Assembly (NCBI RefSeq): GCF_003664995.1
Contig: NZ_JFHL01000025.1
Coordinates: 1 to 64,000, forward strand
Reading direction: 5' to 3'
DNA: 64,000 nt
DNA from: Mesotoga sp. BH458_6_3_2_1
Lineage (GTDB): Bacteria > Thermotogota > Thermotogae > Petrotogales > Kosmotogaceae
Under the pieces are notes generated by a model, which did no database searches, was not told where the DNA came from, and was given only the letters and a program-made list of their open reading frames with translations. Position 1 is the first letter of the stretch. Each line of letters starts with the position of its first letter. A program made the position numbers and the translations under genes. Below are positions 45,635 through 55,140 of this stretch, piece after piece.

Positions 45635-47593
45635 TCAATAGTTCACTTCTACACCCCGAGCGATGAGAGTCTCAATGTCCTGCATATCATCAGAACCAGG
45701 CGTGAGATCAAGCATGTTCCATCGCATGTCAACATAGTCTCCCAGACCGAAATCAGGATTGTTGACCAGCGCTGAGATATCAGAGACTTCGTTGAATATG
45801 AAGTCCAAAGATTTCAAGTTGTTAAGCCCCTGGAGCGAAGAGATATCACTAACTTTGTTGAAACTGAAGTTAATGCCCTCCAAATGCGGTACATTATTAA
45901 GTGCCGTAATGTCGCTCACATTGTTGTGTTCAAAATCTAGCCATTTCAAGTTAGTCAACCCTTCCAGACAAGAAATGTCACTCACTTGATTGTTCTTCAA
46001 ATGGAGAGTCTCCAGAGAAACTTGATTTGAGAGATAAGAAATGTCGCTTACTTCATTGGAATCAAAACTCAGGAAGTTCAGCTTTGTCAGCCCTAAAAGC
46101 GATGAGATGTTGCTAACGTTATTCAAAGAGAGAGTCAAAAACGTTAGATTGCTTAGGCCTGAGAGACAAGAAATATCGCTCACTTCATTTGAACCAAAAG
46201 AAAGAGAATCTAGTAGTGTTAGCTCCGAAAGAGGCGATATATCAATCACTTGATTAGATGTGAACTGCAGTAAGGTGAGCTTCTTCAGAAACGAAAGGGC
46301 AGAAATGTCGGTGACTTCATTAACACTGAAATTCAACCAATTCAGGTTGATAAGATTCTTTAGAGCTGAAACATCTTTGATTCTGTTGCAGCACACATTC
46401 AGGTTCCATAAGTTTGTTAGTTTACGCAGAGGAGATAAATCGACAATGTCATTATTGTCAATCACCAATGTCTCAAGGTGAATCAGATTCTCGATCGCAG
46501 AAATGTCGGATATCTCGTTGCGTGGACATTCCAGACGTCGCAGATAAGTCATTTGCTCCACAACAGATATATCTTGAACCTCATTGCTAGAAAATCTCAA
46601 ATCATCGAGATTAACCAGACCCTCCAAAGCAGAAATATCCTCCACTTCATTCTTGTCGAAATATAAATCCCTCAGATTTGTCAGGTTAGCCAGAGGAGAG
46701 ATATCTTTGATCTTGTTTGTGAACAAACTAAGCCACGTAAGATTAGAAAGACCCGAAAGAGGATAGATATCAACAATTTCATTCTTCCCAAGATTTAGAG
46801 CCGTCACTGCGGTCAAGTTCTCAATGCCATCAAGGCTTCTAACTCCCAAATCATAGACCCCGAGTCCATCAATTTCCTTAACATCGCTCCAGTATAGTTG
46901 CCCACTAAGTTTATCAATTTCCTCTCTAACCGCTTGCTCAAGAACCGAATCTTCAAAATGTACCTCAAAGTCGTCTTGACTCCCATCATACTCGAAAGTC
47001 CATGTAATAGGTTCAGAATAGTCTCCTTCATTGTCTTGAACCCTTATTTGAAAGGTATGGCTTCCCTGGGAATAACCACTCCAGACATACTGGGATTCCG
47101 ACTCATTGACAGTCCATGATCCTCCATCTTTGCGCCGTTCACACTTTACAATGTGCCCATCGACATCACTTGCAGACCATGAGAAAGCGTTGGTCCAGTT
47201 CGATATTTGGCCCTCAAATCCGCCTTCTTTGATTACCTTTGGAATTATGTTCGGTGGATCATAAACAAAGCTCCACATCAGCACATTAGATATTGCGCCC
47301 TTATCATCTATTGCTCTCGCTTCAAATGTGTGCGAAGACTCAGAATAATCTTCCCAAACATAAGAAGTATTGCTACCATGATTTTGCCAGGTTCCACCGT
47401 CTTTCCTGTACTCGTATCTGGCAATAACGCCATCAGCATCGGTACCTATCCATTCAAGAGAATTCGTCGATACTTGAATGATACCTTGAAGGCCCCCAAC
47501 TTTGAGCAATATGGGCGCTAGATTGGATGGGATACAGGATGAAAACACTAAGATCAAAACGAAAGTGATTACCCACACTGATACTCTTTTCAT
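45635..47593 (-). CDS. Internalin-like leucine-rich-repeat lipoprotein
   Basis: The protein has 652 residues. A signal peptide ends in the lipobox LVFSSC, so it is probably a lipoprotein facing outside the cell membrane. Two Ig/Fn3-like repeats of about 85 residues follow (both with YRKDGG or RRKDGG, YVW and SHTF marks). From about residue 245 come 16 units of 22 residues of the SDS22/internalin type (LxxLxxLxxLxLxxNxVxDISx), ending with a short cap. The start at 47593 has a G-rich site upstream. It probably binds ligands or surfaces. A decayed copy of its 3' end lies at 41848-41947. Confidence 0.87.
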   Translation of the reverse strand: MKRVSVWVITFVLILVFSSCIPSNLAPILLKVGGLQGIIQVSTNSLEWIGTDADGVIARYEYRKDGGTWQNHGSNTSYVWEDYSESSHTFEARAIDDKGAISNVLMWSFVYDPPNIIPKVIKEGGFEGQISNWTNAFSWSASDVDGHIVKCERRKDGGSWTVNESESQYVWSGYSQGSHTFQIRVQDNEGDYSEPITWTFEYDGSQDDFEVHFEDSVLEQAVREEIDKLSGQLYWSDVKEIDGLGVYDLGVRSLDGIENLTAVTALNLGKNEIVDIYPLSGLSNLTWLSLFTNKIKDISPLANLTNLRDLYFDKNEVEDISALEGLVNLDDLRFSSNEVQDISVVEQMTYLRRLECPRNEISDISAIENLIHLETLVIDNNDIVDLSPLRKLTNLWNLNVCCNRIKDVSALKNLINLNWLNFSVNEVTDISALSFLKKLTLLQFTSNQVIDISPLSELTLLDSLSFGSNEVSDISCLSGLSNLTFLTLSLNNVSNISSLLGLTKLNFLSFDSNEVSDISYLSNQVSLETLHLKNNQVSDISCLEGLTNLKWLDFEHNNVSDITALNNVPHLEGINFSFNKVSDISSLQGLNNLKSLDFIFNEVSDISALVNNPDFGLGDYVDMRWNMLDLTPGSDDMQDIETLIARGVEVNY

Positions 47594-47907
47594 CAATATG
47601 CCCCCCATTACGGAACTTGAGCAGGAAACGAGAAAGTCAACATGTTTAGTGAAGATTGCGTATATCTTACAATCAAATTATAGCACTCTGAGTTGTTCAG
47701 TCATAGTAGTTTGTCAAAACTGCGACAAGTAAGTTTTGGCTTGAACTTAATGGAACATTGAAAACCAGTTCGCCGAAAACAGACAGGGTCAGACTCCAAT
47801 TTTCACACTCTCTCCCATGCTGTAAGCAGGCGAAGCATGTTTCATTCTGAATTGCTTTCTTTGTTTTAATTTGGCATCTACATCAATTATTGTCAACTCG
47901 ACCTGAC
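47594..47907. other. Gap without a recognised feature
   Basis: This region holds the upstream sequence of the LRR gene and the downstream sequence of the X-protein gene, both on the minus strand. I see no gene or convincing terminator. Confidence 0.45.
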
Positions 47908-48666
47908 TCATTCCGATCTCTTTTCAACCCGTACCGACCTCTTCCAGATCCTGAAGTACTTTGCACCGATGTTGAATTTCTTGACAAACTCTGAGTATTC
48001 CGGCCAGATGGGCGCTCTGTAGAATTCGCTGCGGCCTATGCCTCCGTTTATGACATATTCGGGCAGAGGGTTGGTCCCGTAGAAGACCGACCGGGCCATT
48101 ATCTGCCATCTTCTGGTGAAGTCGGTCCAGTTACAGCCGAAGGCTTCCCCTGGCTGGATTATGGCCAGGATCTTAGGAGCCATCCTGTTCTCTAGATAAA
48201 GCGCCTGATAAGCCGCGGCGCCGTCCGCGCATATGAAAAGTAGCGAGAACCTGGACGGATTATGGTCTTCACCGTACTCTTCGGTTCTCTCGAATATGAA
48301 CCATTCGGCGAAGGGCTTCTCGAAGACATCCGAATAATGGTCGGGGCGGTGGTATTCGGCACGGTTTGGGGTGACCCTGATCCTCCAGCCGTTCGGCGCT
48401 AGCTGGCTCTCACTTATTGGAAGCTGGCGGATAACTCTGTATCCCCTGAATCCCTTGTTGGCGATCTCTTCGAGCAAGTTCTTCCTGCTTATGGAGTAGT
48501 CGACATATACGAAACTATAGACATTTCCCATAAAGTACTCGACCGGATGGCCGTCGTGGCCGCAGGCCGGGTAATACAGAGAGTCTTTCAACACGTCATG
48601 AATGTCGAATTCCGCGGGATTCTTTATCCATTCGGGCATTTCGGCCTTCGTCACTTCTTCAAACAT
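47908..48666 (-). CDS. Uncharacterised 'X' protein, short form
   Basis: The protein has 252 residues; the ATG at 48666 follows GGGAG and overlaps the stop of the methyltransferase-like gene by 8 nt. It is clearly homologous to the first about 270 residues of the gene at 50524-52188: MPEWIKNPAEFDIHDVLKDS, GNVYSFVYVDYSISRKNLL, GFRGYRVIRQ, FAEWFIFERTEEY and YQALYLENRMAPKILAI are shared almost word for word. I do not recognise the family. It has no signal peptide or enzyme motif. Tight coupling to an HsdM-like protein suggests a common complex. Confidence 0.75.
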   Translation of the reverse strand: MFEEVTKAEMPEWIKNPAEFDIHDVLKDSLYYPACGHDGHPVEYFMGNVYSFVYVDYSISRKNLLEEIANKGFRGYRVIRQLPISESQLAPNGWRIRVTPNRAEYHRPDHYSDVFEKPFAEWFIFERTEEYGEDHNPSRFSLLFICADGAAAYQALYLENRMAPKILAIIQPGEAFGCNWTDFTRRWQIMARSVFYGTNPLPEYVINGGIGRSEFYRAPIWPEYSEFVKKFNIGAKYFRIWKRSVRVEKRSE

Positions 48667-50524
48667 CGGAATCACTCCCTTCGTCTGTCGAAATTCTTCT
48701 GTCCTGCGATCCGCTCTGTTGAGGTCTGTCGGCCTTGATTGCCTCGACCGGAAGCCTCATGGCCTGAATTGCGTGCAAGGGCAGAAACTCCATGAAAAGG
48801 TGCTTTGTGGCTTCTCCAATGAGAAACTGGCCGTAGTCGCTCCTTAGAATGTTGAAGACCTTTACAGGATCGTATTCGCCGGAGACTCTAAAGACTATGT
48901 GATTGCCTGAGGGCAGTATCGACGCGTCTGAAGGGATGTCGGTTACCAGCCCTATGGTCGTTATGTCGTCTCTTCTGTTGAAGATGATGTCGTTCTTTCG
49001 TAGAAGGGATTTCTCAGCCGCTTTTGTGAGTTCTCCGGCATGCTCCTTTAGAGAGACCAGCTGAACGATGCCCTTCTCATCGACCTCCAAGCGAGGGTAC
49101 TTGTAGATCTTGCCTTTATACTCTTTTTCATCTGGCTCATGACCTTCGGGAAGGTCGGCATTCTTCGACTTCCGCAAGTATCTGTGTGATTCGAGGAACT
49201 CACCGATGGAATCCAGCTCGACGGTCGGGGAAGTCAGGAAGATTTCGTAATCATCGGGCAGCTGATCTTTCTTCACGGGGATTATCGAGTAGTCGCCAGG
49301 CACCAGGGAATAGCCGCTATTCTTTATCGTATCTATCGGGACCAGCGCGCATACTCCGCTTTCGCCTCTCCAGTCCCTGAAGTTTCTCATTACTGAACTA
49401 AGCAGAAGATTCTCCTCTCTCACTTCGAAGCAGAAAGGCTCTCTGCCGTCGCTCTTGGATACCGACATGAAGACCTGACCTTTCCTGCCGACGGGCTTCG
49501 CCTTGTTAAGGACCAGCAAACAGCAGTCGTCGTTTCCGCCGTGAACGGCTCCAAGGGGGAGTTGTATTACTGCTTCAAGCCAGTCGTTGTCTATTATTTC
49601 CTTATTTCCTTCTCTCAGCTCTCCTCTCGTAATCAGCGTCACGAGCTTGCCGTCATCCTTCATCGAGCGAATTCCATGGTTAATGAAGTCCCATTGGCTT
49701 ATGAGACCGGACGAGATATTTAGAATGTTTCGGAGGAAGAAATCAGTCTTCAACTCCTGCAATACCATGCGCTCGCCTGTTGGTGGCTCGATAATCACCC
49801 TGTCGTACTGTTCTTCCACATAGAGAGTCTCTTTCGTCGGTTTCACGAGGGAATCGCCCCTTACGAGCTTCGAGACGTCTATCCCGACAAGGGAAAGGAT
49901 AATCTTTGTGAGTCGCCATTTCCTAGGGTCGATTTCAAGTCCGGCGAAGGAAGTGTAGTCGAAGCCTTCTCTCCTGAAGATTGTGTAGAAGGCACGTCCG
50001 TAGCCGAAAGCGGGGTCGTAAACGGTCATTCCCGGTTCGATTTCGAGCAGATCGACCATCATATCAAGTATTTCCATCGGCACTATCATGTCAGAATAGA
50101 GAAGATTGGAGTCGATCGCAAATGAGAACATTCCCGTGTAGAAGGGGCCTATCAAAAGATCTATGTCCCTGATGGAGAGTCCGTCGATCATGCCGTCGGC
50201 GTAAGCGCAGGTTCTGTAGAAGAGGGGCGAGTCTTCTTTGAACGCCTCGCCCAATTCTCCTTTGAAGTCCATGAAAGCAAATTCCGGGTGCTCGACGATG
50301 AGCTCGGATATCGCGCTCTCAATGAGATCGGCCCGTTCCTTCCCGCTCTTTCCGAAGAACACGAACCTCCAGAAGACGCCACTGAATTGTACGTTCTGTG
50401 AGAGTTTCTTCAACAACAGGGAGCTCCAGAAGTACTCGATCGCCTTTTCCGAGAGCATCTTGTTTTGTTGACCGAGTTTGGAAAGAAGATACATGAAGTT
50501 CTGCACGCTGCCCGGAAAGTCCAT
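48659..50524 (-). CDS. HsdM-like methyltransferase fused to HsdS-like specificity region, EPPT at motif IV (copy 1)
   Basis: The protein has 621 residues. An N-terminal helical part (1-140) is followed by an N6-adenine methyltransferase fold: motif I YDPAFGYGRAFY (about 167-178), LEIDPRKWRL (about 197-206), then YDRVIIEPPTGER (about 239-251) where active enzymes have NPPY or NPPF. About 410-600 resembles a type I specificity half-subunit (LDSIGEFLESHRYLRKSK, LLRKNDIIFNRRDD, GNHIVFRVSG). Without the catalytic Asn it may bind DNA and SAM but not methylate. The start has GGGGGAG upstream; it overlaps the X-FGE stop by one base. Confidence 0.8.
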   Translation of the reverse strand: MDFPGSVQNFMYLLSKLGQQNKMLSEKAIEYFWSSLLLKKLSQNVQFSGVFWRFVFFGKSGKERADLIESAISELIVEHPEFAFMDFKGELGEAFKEDSPLFYRTCAYADGMIDGLSIRDIDLLIGPFYTGMFSFAIDSNLLYSDMIVPMEILDMMVDLLEIEPGMTVYDPAFGYGRAFYTIFRREGFDYTSFAGLEIDPRKWRLTKIILSLVGIDVSKLVRGDSLVKPTKETLYVEEQYDRVIIEPPTGERMVLQELKTDFFLRNILNISSGLISQWDFINHGIRSMKDDGKLVTLITRGELREGNKEIIDNDWLEAVIQLPLGAVHGGNDDCCLLVLNKAKPVGRKGQVFMSVSKSDGREPFCFEVREENLLLSSVMRNFRDWRGESGVCALVPIDTIKNSGYSLVPGDYSIIPVKKDQLPDDYEIFLTSPTVELDSIGEFLESHRYLRKSKNADLPEGHEPDEKEYKGKIYKYPRLEVDEKGIVQLVSLKEHAGELTKAAEKSLLRKNDIIFNRRDDITTIGLVTDIPSDASILPSGNHIVFRVSGEYDPVKVFNILRSDYGQFLIGEATKHLFMEFLPLHAIQAMRLPVEAIKADRPQQSGSQDRRISTDEGSDSDV

Positions 50525-52188
50525 CACTGCTCTCCCCCGTCGACCAGCACTGTCTTCGCTACGCGGAAGCCTATAGATGAGTTTGTGTAACGCTCCCCTG
50601 TGAAATCACGAGCCGAAATCGTTACTTCTTCACGGTCTTCACGTACGCTTCCGCCACGAAGGATTTTGAACACACCGGTTTCCCCATACGGGTTTATCTC
50701 CAGTCCCTCCGAGTATCTGTCGCTGTTGTCGCTGCACAGTTCCCAGACGTTGCCGGACATATCGTAAAGTCCGAGTTCGTTCGGGCTCTTCAACCCGACC
50801 TCTCGAGTTCTGTCGGATGAGTTTTCAATATACCAGGCGACCTCATCGACGTCGTTACTTCCGGCGAAGATATAATCTCTGCTCTTGTTACCTCCCCTGG
50901 CCGCGTATTCCCATTCTGCCTCGGTAGGCAACCTGTAGCCGGCAACTCTTCTTAAGTCGGTCGTGTGTGAGCCGTCGCAATCAAGCAGCTTTCCCAATTC
51001 ATCGTACGCCGGGGGCAGGCCTTCCTTTTCGCTCAACCAGTTGCAGTAGGAGATGGCGTCTAACCATTTCACATTCGTAACCGGTTTTGTGCCGTTCGGG
51101 GATTCTTCATCCACGGGTTCTTCTGCGCCCGTTTCCCTGCAGAACCTCGAGTACTCCTGACACGTGACGGTGTATCTGCCGATATAGAAATCATAGGTAA
51201 GCATCACATAGAGGGTATTACCTTCGGCAATATCTCGTATTCTCCCTACCTCGCTCATCTCGAACTCGCCGTTCTCGACAAAGACGAGATCGTTTTCAGA
51301 TGTTTCCTGCTGATGGTTCCCTCTCTGCTCGGAAACAGGTGGATTGAGCCTTGCGGGGTCTCCCGAGTACCTCCAGATAGTCACGCAGAAATTATACCCG
51401 TTGAAGTACTTCTTCACCCTGTTCGTGTATTCTGGCCAGGGTTCAGTAAAACCTGACATACCGACTATGTATTCAGGCAGGGGATTGTCGCGGTAGAATA
51501 TCGTCCTGGCGAGGATCTTCTCTCTGAGGGCGAATTCTGTCCAGTTCAAGCCGAAGCCGTATTGCGGGATTACGATGATTTTTGGAGCCATCCGATTTGC
51601 GAGATACAGGGCCTGGTAGGCCGCTACCGCCTCGGTGTTGAGAAAGAAGAAGGAGAAGCGTTTCGGATTGTGCGTCTCGTCGTACTCTTCGGTCCTCTCT
51701 AAGATGAACCATTCGGCGAAGGGCTCTTTCTGGATTCTACGCTCCGAGTTAGGGTTGCCATCTCGCTCATCCGGCAGGACCTTCTTCCACGAAGGATTCA
51801 GAATGTCTAGATATCCTGCGAAGTAACCTCTTTCGCGGTCTCCACGGAAGTGGTCGAACCGCCTCTCTCCTCGCGGATCGTCCTCGCGGTAATACCACGT
51901 AAGCGCGTCCCATCCACCCCGATGGAGTCTGTAGGGGTCTATCGATTCTTGTCGGATCACACTGTAACCTGTGAACCCGTACTCGGCCATATCCTGCAGC
52001 AGATCTTCTCGGCTTATGAAGTAGTCGATGTACACGAAGCTGTAAACGTTTCCCATGTAGTATTTGACAAAATGGCCGTGAAGGCCGCTGGCAAGGTAGC
52101 AGAGAGAGTCCTGCAGAATGTTCCTTATGTCGAACTCCCCTGGGTTTCTGATCCATTCCGGCATTTCCATTGACGGTAGTTCCGTCAT
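50524..52188 (-). CDS. 'X' domain fused to FGE-sulfatase/SUMF1-like domain
   Basis: The protein has about 554 residues. Residues 1-270 are the X domain shared with the short form. Residues about 295-550 are an FGE-sulfatase (C-type-lectin-like) domain: LVFVENGEFEMSEVG, WLDAISYCNWLSEKEGLPPAY, RLPTEAEWEYAARGG, LGLYDMSGNVWELCSD, LRGGSV and SIGFRVAK. The two cysteines that genuine formylglycine enzymes carry after RGGS are absent, so it is probably a binding domain. AAGGAGGA lies upstream; a TTG one codon before is also possible. It is followed directly by the methyltransferase-like gene. Confidence 0.8.
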   Translation of the reverse strand: MTELPSMEMPEWIRNPGEFDIRNILQDSLCYLASGLHGHFVKYYMGNVYSFVYIDYFISREDLLQDMAEYGFTGYSVIRQESIDPYRLHRGGWDALTWYYREDDPRGERRFDHFRGDRERGYFAGYLDILNPSWKKVLPDERDGNPNSERRIQKEPFAEWFILERTEEYDETHNPKRFSFFFLNTEAVAAYQALYLANRMAPKIIVIPQYGFGLNWTEFALREKILARTIFYRDNPLPEYIVGMSGFTEPWPEYTNRVKKYFNGYNFCVTIWRYSGDPARLNPPVSEQRGNHQQETSENDLVFVENGEFEMSEVGRIRDIAEGNTLYVMLTYDFYIGRYTVTCQEYSRFCRETGAEEPVDEESPNGTKPVTNVKWLDAISYCNWLSEKEGLPPAYDELGKLLDCDGSHTTDLRRVAGYRLPTEAEWEYAARGGNKSRDYIFAGSNDVDEVAWYIENSSDRTREVGLKSPNELGLYDMSGNVWELCSDNSDRYSEGLEINPYGETGVFKILRGGSVREDREEVTISARDFTGERYTNSSIGFRVAKTVLVDGGEQ

Positions 52189-52851
52189 CAAACTGACCAC
52201 TCCTCCTTATGATATTCCGCGATCGAAATCGCTACCCGTTAAACGGGTCTATTGGCTTATCTGACCTCACTACAACCGCACAATGGGATTGTCACTGGAT
52301 CGGAAACGGGAGAAAGTCTTATGAGTTGATATTCTGTGGAGCTGAGTGATAGTGCTGTTCGGACTGTCCGATGCTTAAAAAGCTACAAGAAAGATTGCAC
52401 CGGCTGGATACAACGGAGAACAGAAATGTCCGTGTGGGATTTGGATTCTGAAAGTCGACTTAAGGATACTATGGTGTCCGTGGTTTCTGGATTCGACATA
52501 AGCAATTGATTCGATAGGATTTGATCTACCTTGGAGACCTCAATTAAACGGTTTTTGAGTAGCGGAGTTAATTCACATCCTGTTGATTCGAATTGTCTAG
52601 AATAACTAAGTTAATTATACAGTAAAGTTCATGCCAGTAAGTTACGGCGTTATATCTATAATAATCATCTATTCATTACGAAACACTTACATAATTGAGG
52701 GATGAATCCGTTGACTCGTCTATCTCGCCCGAAAGAGACGGCCCTCGTAGATCTCGAACAGTCTCGCAATGCTAGAGCTGTCAAGTCCGGGGCCGATCGA
52801 TTCTTCCCCAAGTTTGGCGGGCGTGTTTACGGAAGAGTCTCTGTCAATTCG
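52189..52851. other. Gap between two methyltransferase-like units
   Basis: No intact gene is supported. The part 52720-52851 is an open continuation of the upstream methyltransferase-like frame after its TAA. The remainder (52189-52700) is A+T-rich and may contain a promoter for the X-FGE gene; I could not define one. Confidence 0.5.
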
Positions 52852-54651
52852 TTACTTACTCCCAAAAATAGCCGGTATCCTCATCTCTTCCAATGCGTCA
52901 AACGACATGCCACCAAAGAACATGTCTGCCTTCGCCTTATGGATCAAATGTTTTCCGTAGTCACTACGAAGGACTCTCAAGACTTCAAGAGCATCATACT
53001 CTTCCCTTACTCTCAGTACTACGTGATCTCTCGAAAGAATCACCGTCTCATCGTCAAGGATATCTCCGAAAATACCTACGCTCTCTTCTCCCGACCAGAC
53101 AGAGATAACGATGTCAGACTTTCTAAGGATCCCGGATTCTGTGACCTCCAACGGTGTCCTGAGTTGACTCGCCGAGCGATATAAATCTATGACGCCTTCC
53201 GAATCGGTCGACACTCTCTCCAGGATATAGATTCTGCCCGATTTCATCTTGCCATGAAGCGGTGTCTCCGAGTTCAGGCCGTGCTCAGGGCCGTAACCGA
53301 CTCTATCTGGATTCCTGCCAATAATGAACTCCCCAATCTCTTTAAGCTCTATCATTGGGGCGTTGATGAGTTCTTCAAAACTCACTTTCTTTCTTCTGGG
53401 CATACCCGCAGATATAGCATAGTCTCGCGGTCTCAGGGTGTACCCGTTTGCAGTTATAGTCTGAATCGAGACAATGCCGCTTCGATTCGGTTCCGAGAGC
53501 CATCCCCTGTACTGCTCTGTGAATCTCGATGGCCAATCGATCGGGTTCCGTATGTCGAACCAGTCGATCTGCCTTTCCGATTCGGGAACCACAAGCAGCA
53601 CTTTTTCCTTCCTTTGAGTGGGTTTGGATTTGTTTATTACGAGAATGCTTGTCTCTCTTCGAAGGAAGTTTCCCCTACCGATGGGAAGCTCTATTACGGC
53701 TTCCAGCCAGTCGTTGTCGACTATCTCACAGATCGGGTTTTCAAGTGCTCTTGTCTCTATAAGGCTTACCATTTTCCCCGTTGGCTTAAGACATTCGATT
53801 CCGTGTTTAATGTAGCTCCACTGGCTTCCGGGAACCTTAGATACCTCCAGAATGCCTCTTGTCAGATACCCCGTCTTGATTCTGTAAGAGAGAAGCTTCT
53901 CGCTGGATGGCGGCTCGAGTATCACCCTGTCGTACTGAGAATTCGACAGGAGCGAATAGTCTTCCGGCCTGGTTAGCGGGTCTCCCTGCTTCATATTCAC
54001 GGCGTTCAATCCGAGTAGAATCAAAGCTATCTTTCCGATACTGTGTCTGTATGGGTCTGCCTCCAGGCCGGCGTATTCGAGGTTTTCGAGGGTATTGTTC
54101 TTGAAGATACCGTAAAGGGTCCTGCCGAAGCCCGTTGATGGATCGTATATGCTCATTCCATGCCGGACATCTAGCAGTTCTACCATTGAATCGATCACCT
54201 GCGGGGGAGCATCCGAACCTCCTTCAAGCAAATCGGATTCCATGGATACCGAGAGCAGAGCCTCGTACAGAGAGCCGCTCTTGTCGAAGATATCCTTCAT
54301 CGCCAATTGATCGACGAACGAGTCGACGTAAGCGCATGTCTTTTGAAGTAGCTCGGGACCTTCGCTGAAGATCCACAAATACTTGCCTTCATAATCGATG
54401 AATCTGAACCGGGGATACCTGCTGATTATCTCCTTCAACGCCTTCTCTATCAGCACCGCCCTTTCAATTCCACTCTTGCCGAAAAGAGCGAACTCTTCGA
54501 AGACATCGAAGTAGTTCTCTCGAAACGAGTTCTTTCTGAGCAACATGTTCGTCCAGAAGTACTCTATGGCCCTCTCCGAAAGGCTTCGGTCTTCTTCTCG
54601 CAATTTGAATAGGAGATAGATAAAGTTCTCTGCAAAACTTACTAGATCCAT
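52852..54651 (-). CDS. HsdM-like methyltransferase fused to HsdS-like specificity region, EPPS at motif IV (copy 2)
   Basis: The protein has 599 residues and is a full-length paralogue of the 48659-50524 product (shared ...LSERAIEYFW, FGKSGIERA..LIE, DNDWLEAVIELP, LRKSDIVISVWSGEE). Motif I is YDPSTGFGRTLY (about 167-178) and motif IV is YDRVILEPPSSEK (about 236-248), again Glu for Asn. The C-terminal target-recognition-like part (about 430-590) is diverged from copy 1, as expected if each reads a different DNA sequence. AAGGGGG lies seven nt before the ATG. The TAA is followed by 43 further open codons in frame. Confidence 0.8.
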   Translation of the reverse strand: MDLVSFAENFIYLLFKLREEDRSLSERAIEYFWTNMLLRKNSFRENYFDVFEEFALFGKSGIERAVLIEKALKEIISRYPRFRFIDYEGKYLWIFSEGPELLQKTCAYVDSFVDQLAMKDIFDKSGSLYEALLSVSMESDLLEGGSDAPPQVIDSMVELLDVRHGMSIYDPSTGFGRTLYGIFKNNTLENLEYAGLEADPYRHSIGKIALILLGLNAVNMKQGDPLTRPEDYSLLSNSQYDRVILEPPSSEKLLSYRIKTGYLTRGILEVSKVPGSQWSYIKHGIECLKPTGKMVSLIETRALENPICEIVDNDWLEAVIELPIGRGNFLRRETSILVINKSKPTQRKEKVLLVVPESERQIDWFDIRNPIDWPSRFTEQYRGWLSEPNRSGIVSIQTITANGYTLRPRDYAISAGMPRRKKVSFEELINAPMIELKEIGEFIIGRNPDRVGYGPEHGLNSETPLHGKMKSGRIYILERVSTDSEGVIDLYRSASQLRTPLEVTESGILRKSDIVISVWSGEESVGIFGDILDDETVILSRDHVVLRVREEYDALEVLRVLRSDYGKHLIHKAKADMFFGGMSFDALEEMRIPAIFGSK

Positions 54652-55075
54652 TCCAAGCCCCCTTTTTCATTTTTAGTTCAATCAGGTTGTCTTGCTCTGA
54701 CTGTTTTAACCTGCGTTCCATGGAATCTCCCTTAACATGTTTCCCCGTTCTTCACCTCCTGAAATCTCACTGTTCATATCTTCGCAGACTTAGCCATAGG
54801 CGACAGCCACCGGAGCAGCCGATTGCTCGCGCTTGACCGATAGATCGATGAAAAAAGCATTTTCACTATATGTGAATAGAGAGTTTCGCCGAGAATCAAT
54901 CTCGGAACCTCACGGAGGATAACCTTCTCTGATGACTCTGGAAATGCAATACGATTCAACTACCGCAAGCCTTCCTTCGCACAAGAATATATTCGGGTGA
55001 GTGACGACAATGAATAAAGTTGCTGGACGTAACGGCAAGACTATTAAATTAATTATATCAGGAGTGAGATACGCA
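54652..55075. other. Divergent upstream region
   Basis: It separates the leftward X/methyltransferase-like genes from the rightward addBA genes. A minus-strand frame starting at 54721 has a good AAGGGAG site and runs into the methyltransferase-like gene in another frame; it could be a short leader peptide. No other gene is supported. Confidence 0.45.
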
Positions 55076-55103
55076 TTGTTTACGTTATCAAAAACTGTAC
55101 AAT
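55076..55103 (+). promoter_or_regulatory. Promoter of the addBA-FGE operon
   Basis: TTGTTT (55076-55081), 16 nt, then TACAAT (55098-55103). The -10 box overlaps the first in-frame ATG (55102), which argues that translation begins further downstream, at 55141. Confidence 0.5.
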
Positions 55104-55140
55104 GGTAGTAAAGTTAAGATCTTTATTTAGGGGGCAGTTC

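Noticed and set aside
47207-47521. Plus-strand frame opposite the LRR lipoprotein
   Set aside because: Shadow of the Ig-like repeats on the other strand; no start signal.
52702-53184. Plus-strand 160-codon frame overlapping the methyltransferase-like gene
   Set aside because: It is antisense to a clear coding region, lacks a ribosome site and shows no domain.
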